DNA of 64,000 nucleotides from Patiria pectinifera (Eukaryota; Echinodermata; Asteroidea; Valvatida; Asterinidae): contig CM057149.1 of NCBI GenBank assembly GCA_029964075.1, positions 18,056,197 to 18,120,196 of the forward strand. Direction: 5' to 3'. The notes beneath the pieces were generated by a model. It saw nothing but the letters and a program-made list of their open reading frames with translations. It was not told the DNA's origin and searched no databases. A program made the translations under genes and the position numbers. Positions 59,651-64,000 of the stretch are shown in pieces (position 1 is the first letter of the stretch; the number at the start of each line of letters is the position of its first letter).

Positions 59651-62600
59651 TCTGGGTTTTCAGGCCACTGGGTGTGTAGAAATCTCCGTAGACAGCATTG
59701 CTGGAGGGTTGTGTCTTTTGTAATATTTCTTAATCATTGCCACTGAGCGAGGACTTTCTCTGAGATGAATTCTTCTGTGAAGGCAGCGTACGATCATGAC
59801 GTTCCCGTTTTGTCTTGGTGGGAATTTGTGCACAGTTGGTAGGGGGTAGTTTGTAGAATATCAGACGTCAGAATTTTTGTTTTTTGGTTACCTTGCCAAA
59901 GGTGTGGAATGGACTGTGAATCTTCTCGGTGCTTGTTTCAGTATGTCCACGTCTTGATTTCTATTCCCTCTTTCCTCCAAGTACATGTAAGTTCTGCTCA
60001 TTCCACAACAAGGGTATGTTCCTCGAGTACCTCACATCAGCCCAGAGTTGGGCTGACACGTGATACCTGTCCTCACCCTTCGAGTACGCCAAGTCATCGC
60101 GCGCTATATCCAGCCTTCAGGGGACCCTGCGAGCTTGGATGTAATTTGAGAATCTTCCGCTCGTATCGGCAGACCAAAAATATAGCCTGAGCCGGATCTG
60201 ACTTGCTACTCGACATGTGCAGAATGATTGGCAAAAAAATTGTTTGGAAAGAAAAAGTTGAATCCCGAACACTAAAAATTACTGTCAATGGAATACGACG
60301 TGACGTTTTGATCAAGTGAGTTTTCAACTCGAAAACACTACAGGCTTGCGTGATGTCCGTATTACAGGGTGCATGCGAAAATAGAGACAATTGGGCAAAT
60401 TTGATTTTTAAAAAAGTTAGGGTGGTCGTTTTTTCTAATAAGTTGTTCAACCAGAGAATGGCTTAGATTTTTTTTTTATGAAAGCACTCACCACCGTACA
60501 ACGAAATACACATCTCCCGGCATGCTCTGTAAAAGGGAAATACAATATTCCAGTTGCACATGTGATTATCGCTTTGGGGTTCAAAATTTAGGATTAGAAA
60601 AATGACAAAACATTACCGGGTATAATACTTGTTAAAAACAAAATGCGTGTGTTTCAAAATAATTAACGAATCTTTCATATTGTGAGTTGATGGAAAAAAG
60701 AAAAATTGCATTAGGCCCTGTCGCAGCTATGTTCTTTCATTGATATGAAAAAATAAATATAGGGAAAATTCAAGAGAGACACCCAACACCAATCGTACAG
60801 TTATAAGCACTTTTACACCTAACGTGATTCAAAGCCCAAGGCGACCGTTTACCGAGTCTTGACCGCCATGCTATAGCTCTCGTGGGCCCCAGACCCATGG
60901 CTTAGAGGCCGGAAGCCTGGTGGAGCCTGTACTTGATCCTCCTGTTACCCGCTATAATACTCAACCATACAGCGAGGCTGAGCCCTAAACTGAGCTTTTC
61001 ACGACCAATAAACGAGAGGATTTTAACCACGCAAGCCCTTGTTGGCTGAGGGTGGCCCTACTGTTAACAACCATGACCAATGTATAGTGAATGGTGCCAA
61101 ACCCTCCATGATATCCTGTACCCTTCCTGACGCCAACCACACCCTTTTGCACCCTGTAACAGGCCCTTTAACTAAAACAGTTGACTTTTTTCGGGAAATC
61201 GCTCCAAATCTGAACACATTGAAGAAGTTTCTTTTTTATTGTTCAGGTGAAATTTAGACTTGAAAAAAGAAGGAGTCTTTGACTCCGAATTGCACAAGTG
61301 TCAGTTCAAAGAACAAAAGAGAATGCTAGCGATGAGGTGAGTCTACGTTTAGGACCACGTTTTAGAATGGTTGTTTCCAAGAAAGGGATTTTGATGATCG
61401 ATGTTTGTTTTAGCATTTGATAGTTGGAACATTGCTCTATGGTTGGAAAGAGCCCGAGAGGCTTCAGCGAGAATCTCTCACACAGAAATGACTTGAGAAG
61501 TTTTTCTCAACACCATTAACCCTGTCTTAACCCTAACTCTGCTGAAACCAACTGGATCGGTTGGACTTTGTTGGATTTAGCAGGGTAGTCCTGAGGAAGT
61601 ACTAGGGGGTTATTAAGGAGAGTATATCGTATGGCGCCGTTATTTGTTGGCGTGTGAAGTATCGTTGATGGCTACCTGTAACTCTCGTGGAAAAGTGATG
61701 ACTCTTTTATCATTTTTCACTGTTTGTTCGATACTTTTGCCCTTTTTTGACAGCTCTCCTTTAATTCACTTCGCCTTGTCCCATCGAATATGCATCAGGG
61801 CTGAAAAGTGTGAATATAAAAGTTGAAATGGTAGCGGTATACTTCAGTTAAGCAATAAATTCATAGTTGTAATCTATTTTCACCATCACCAAATATTAAA
61901 AATTACCACTATGGTGGCTCTGAAAATACCGACATGATCTTTTAAGTACTGTTTCCACTCACGTTTTGGGCCATTCTGGTAGCATTGGCGCATGCACTGA
62001 AGGTCGTGAGGGGGGAGCAGAAGGGCTCCACCCCGTTGTTAATCTGTGACTTCCAGCTGGATTACAGCGATACGTGTTTGGGATTAACTGACGCTCTAGG
62101 TAGGACATCTGAAATGCTAAGGACTCGTCTGAGACTGATAGGAGGATTATGGGACAAGCTAGCTGGCTTGCGGCATGCAGCCCACGGGCTGCTGGGGGGG
62201 GGGGGGGGGGGGTACTTGCCTCTCAGTCCCCTCCCTCGGAGGGCGGGAAACACCGCATCAGAGACCCGGATCTTTCCCTTATTCCGCTGCGCCTACCACA
62301 GGAAGATCCAAAAACTGATGAGTAACAATTCATGGATCCTTTTTTCCCCACTTTAACCGGGTTGTCACGCGTCACGTGTGCTCAGGCTGACATGCCCAGT
62401 GGCGTCATCGAGATGTCAGTAGGTCATCGCTGATGCGCTAGTCGGGTGCCGCAGCTGTCTACCCGCGAAAGTCATTACTTAGCGCGCAGTGTGGAGTCAG
62501 GCTATTGCACATCCCGTTTTGATATTGACTGCGAGTTTCTAGGTTGTCACACACTCCGTCAATTTCGTCCTTTATTGGATGTGATCTAAGGGCCGCGGGG

Positions 62601-63094
62601 GATGACTGAGGCGTTTGAGTTCCATTTCCTCTGTCCACTGCCATCTCAAAACCCATCCAACACAACCCTGGTCTTTTTTCCCTTCATATTTTTTTTTCCG
62701 TTGGGTGTATAGGCCTACATTCATCGGGGCAAAGGCAACTTGGTTTTTTAACTTAAAATAAAAAAAATAAAAATTTGAAAGAAATTTAAAGTGCCAGCAC
62801 TTAACAACCGTTACGACCGAGCCTCTTGCTTAACATCATGTTTACGGACACTTGTTTTTAAAAAAATGGCCCACAACTAAACCTGGTTTTTCCACTGTCT
62901 TAAAGTTTCTTCTGCCTTGTGTGTGTTCCCTATACACAGGGCTTATAGATTTGTTTTATATTGTTGGACAATAAATTAACTCAATTTAAATATAACTATC
63001 CAAAAACTGGGATTAGACAATGATTTGCGAGCATTCTGTTTGTGCCGGTGAATCTTCAACGTGTTCGTCAAAAAAATATTTCAAAATGATTGAC
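59651..63094. other. Non-coding stretch, no gene seen
   Basis: A run of 18 G at 62196-62213 and GC-richer patches at 60840-61180 and 62000-62450. No recognised coding sequence. Confidence 0.5.
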
Positions 63095-63530
63095 ATCCAG
63101 TGTTCGTGGATGCTGGGAAAAACCAAGAAAAAATGTTATATACTTGTAGTTTGGTTCCCTGATCCTACAGACGAAACGCAGCAATTTATAAGCGTCGCAG
63201 AGAACTGTTAGGTCAGGAAAACAGACTATCTGGCTTGCACCCCTTCGTGGATAATGTGTAACAGAATGCAAACAAAATGTGGACCACCTAATTTGCTAAA
63301 TTTGGGGCAGACTTTGAAAGAAGTCAGTTGTTTTTTTTCGAATGGTGGTTGGTCAACCATCGTTAGAAATTGATACAAAAATTCCACTTTTCTTGAAAAT
63401 GACAGCATACCAGGTGCCACAACTAATGTCACAGGAATGGAGACTATTATTATCTTACAGTCAGGTGAAGTATTTCATACCAGTTTGATTGTTTTTTTTT
63501 TAATGTTTACAAATGTTGTACATTATACCC
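63095..63530 (+). repeat. Dispersed repeat R2, copy 2
   Basis: Partner of 36290-36720 in the same orientation, with the matching hairpin at about 63343-63366 (ATGGTGGTTGGTCAACCATC). Confidence 0.7.
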
Positions 63531-63831
63531 TTGGGTTTTGAACATCGTTTACGGATCTTTGCTAAAAGTTGGTCGACCCTACTGAAGAAGTCTGTTATTA
63601 GTAGTTCCTAGGCAACTCAGCAAGTAAATCCTTCCATGCCCGTGACATCCCGTCAGTTTCCTGCACTCGTTTAACAACAAAAACCACCACTTGCACTGAC
63701 CTACTTCTTCAGCGCTTACCTAAGACCTTGCACCTCCTGGCGACTTGTATCAAGACCAAGTCATGGTTGTGAGGGCGCATTTTGAATCGCACATGACATT
63801 TCGATCACCAAGGGTGCGCTCCAGTACAGAA

Positions 63832-64000
63832 ATTCCCATAGACACCAGTGTTTATAAATCCCCATACTTCAAAATTCTTTTAAAAATTACTCAGAACTCT
63901 CCCAGGTGTTCAGGTTGCACAGAAAAATGGTGATCAACATGTCATCTTTCATTTTCTTTTCCATTTTTGGTGCGTTGACCGATGGCCTTTTGGAGAAAAT
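63832..64000 (+). repeat. Dispersed repeat R1, copy 2, cut by the window end
   Basis: Matches 28630-28791 along its full visible length. The repeat probably continues beyond base 64000, so its true size cannot be judged. Confidence 0.85.

Overview
This is a stretch of animal nuclear DNA: AT-rich, almost free of long open frames, and dominated by small DNA transposons, hairpin MITEs and tRNA-derived repeats. It contains one protein gene that I can name with confidence, an orthologue of FBXL14 (F-box plus leucine-rich repeats), on the minus strand at 55214-56404. The close match to vertebrate FBXL14, the ACATGT microsatellites, the foldback-type transposon and the many palindromic MITEs suggest a marine invertebrate, most likely a deuterostome such as an echinoderm, hemichordate or lancelet. 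The species is an inference and I could not test it. There are no bacterial-style operons, rRNA genes or CRISPR arrays.

Layout. 1-12 kb: non-coding DNA with a GAGTC-rich hAT-like element (1763-2355), a perfect 26-bp palindrome (4644-4669) and a mariner-like remnant (7939-8390). 12-23 kb: a five-site CRE/ATF cluster (12225-12342), a hAT MITE with a perfect 8-bp target duplication (15672-15967), a 12-bp minisatellite, a TATA-plus-splice-donor arrangement that may be a first exon (18731-19095), a second GAGTC element and a tRNA-derived SINE (22748-23030). 23-44 kb: a head-to-head pair of tRNA-derived arms (27901-28160), twin E2F-type sites ahead of a short open frame (29944-30424), more hAT pieces, a long hairpin MITE (34855-35342), a nested palindromic element (37146-37685), a GAGTCC tract and a 713-bp element with perfect 53-bp inverted termini and a 9-bp target duplication (42961-43673).

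44.8-51.5 kb is the most striking object. It is a 6671-bp foldback-type transposon with inverted repeats of about 1 kb each. Their outer parts are mirrored arrays of a 19-bp repeat, and a 6-bp duplication (GCAGTG) flanks the whole element. The interior is mostly decayed but keeps a broken minus-strand frame that resembles a YqaJ-type nuclease.

51.5-64 kb: the FBXL14 gene with promoter-like E-boxes and a CCAAT box upstream and a hairpin MITE almost touching its stop codon, then further copies of the same MITE families and two long dispersed repeats whose partners lie at 28.6 and 36.3 kb. Apart from FBXL14, function here is mostly that of mobile elements. The candidate exons and promoters listed are weakly supported and marked so.
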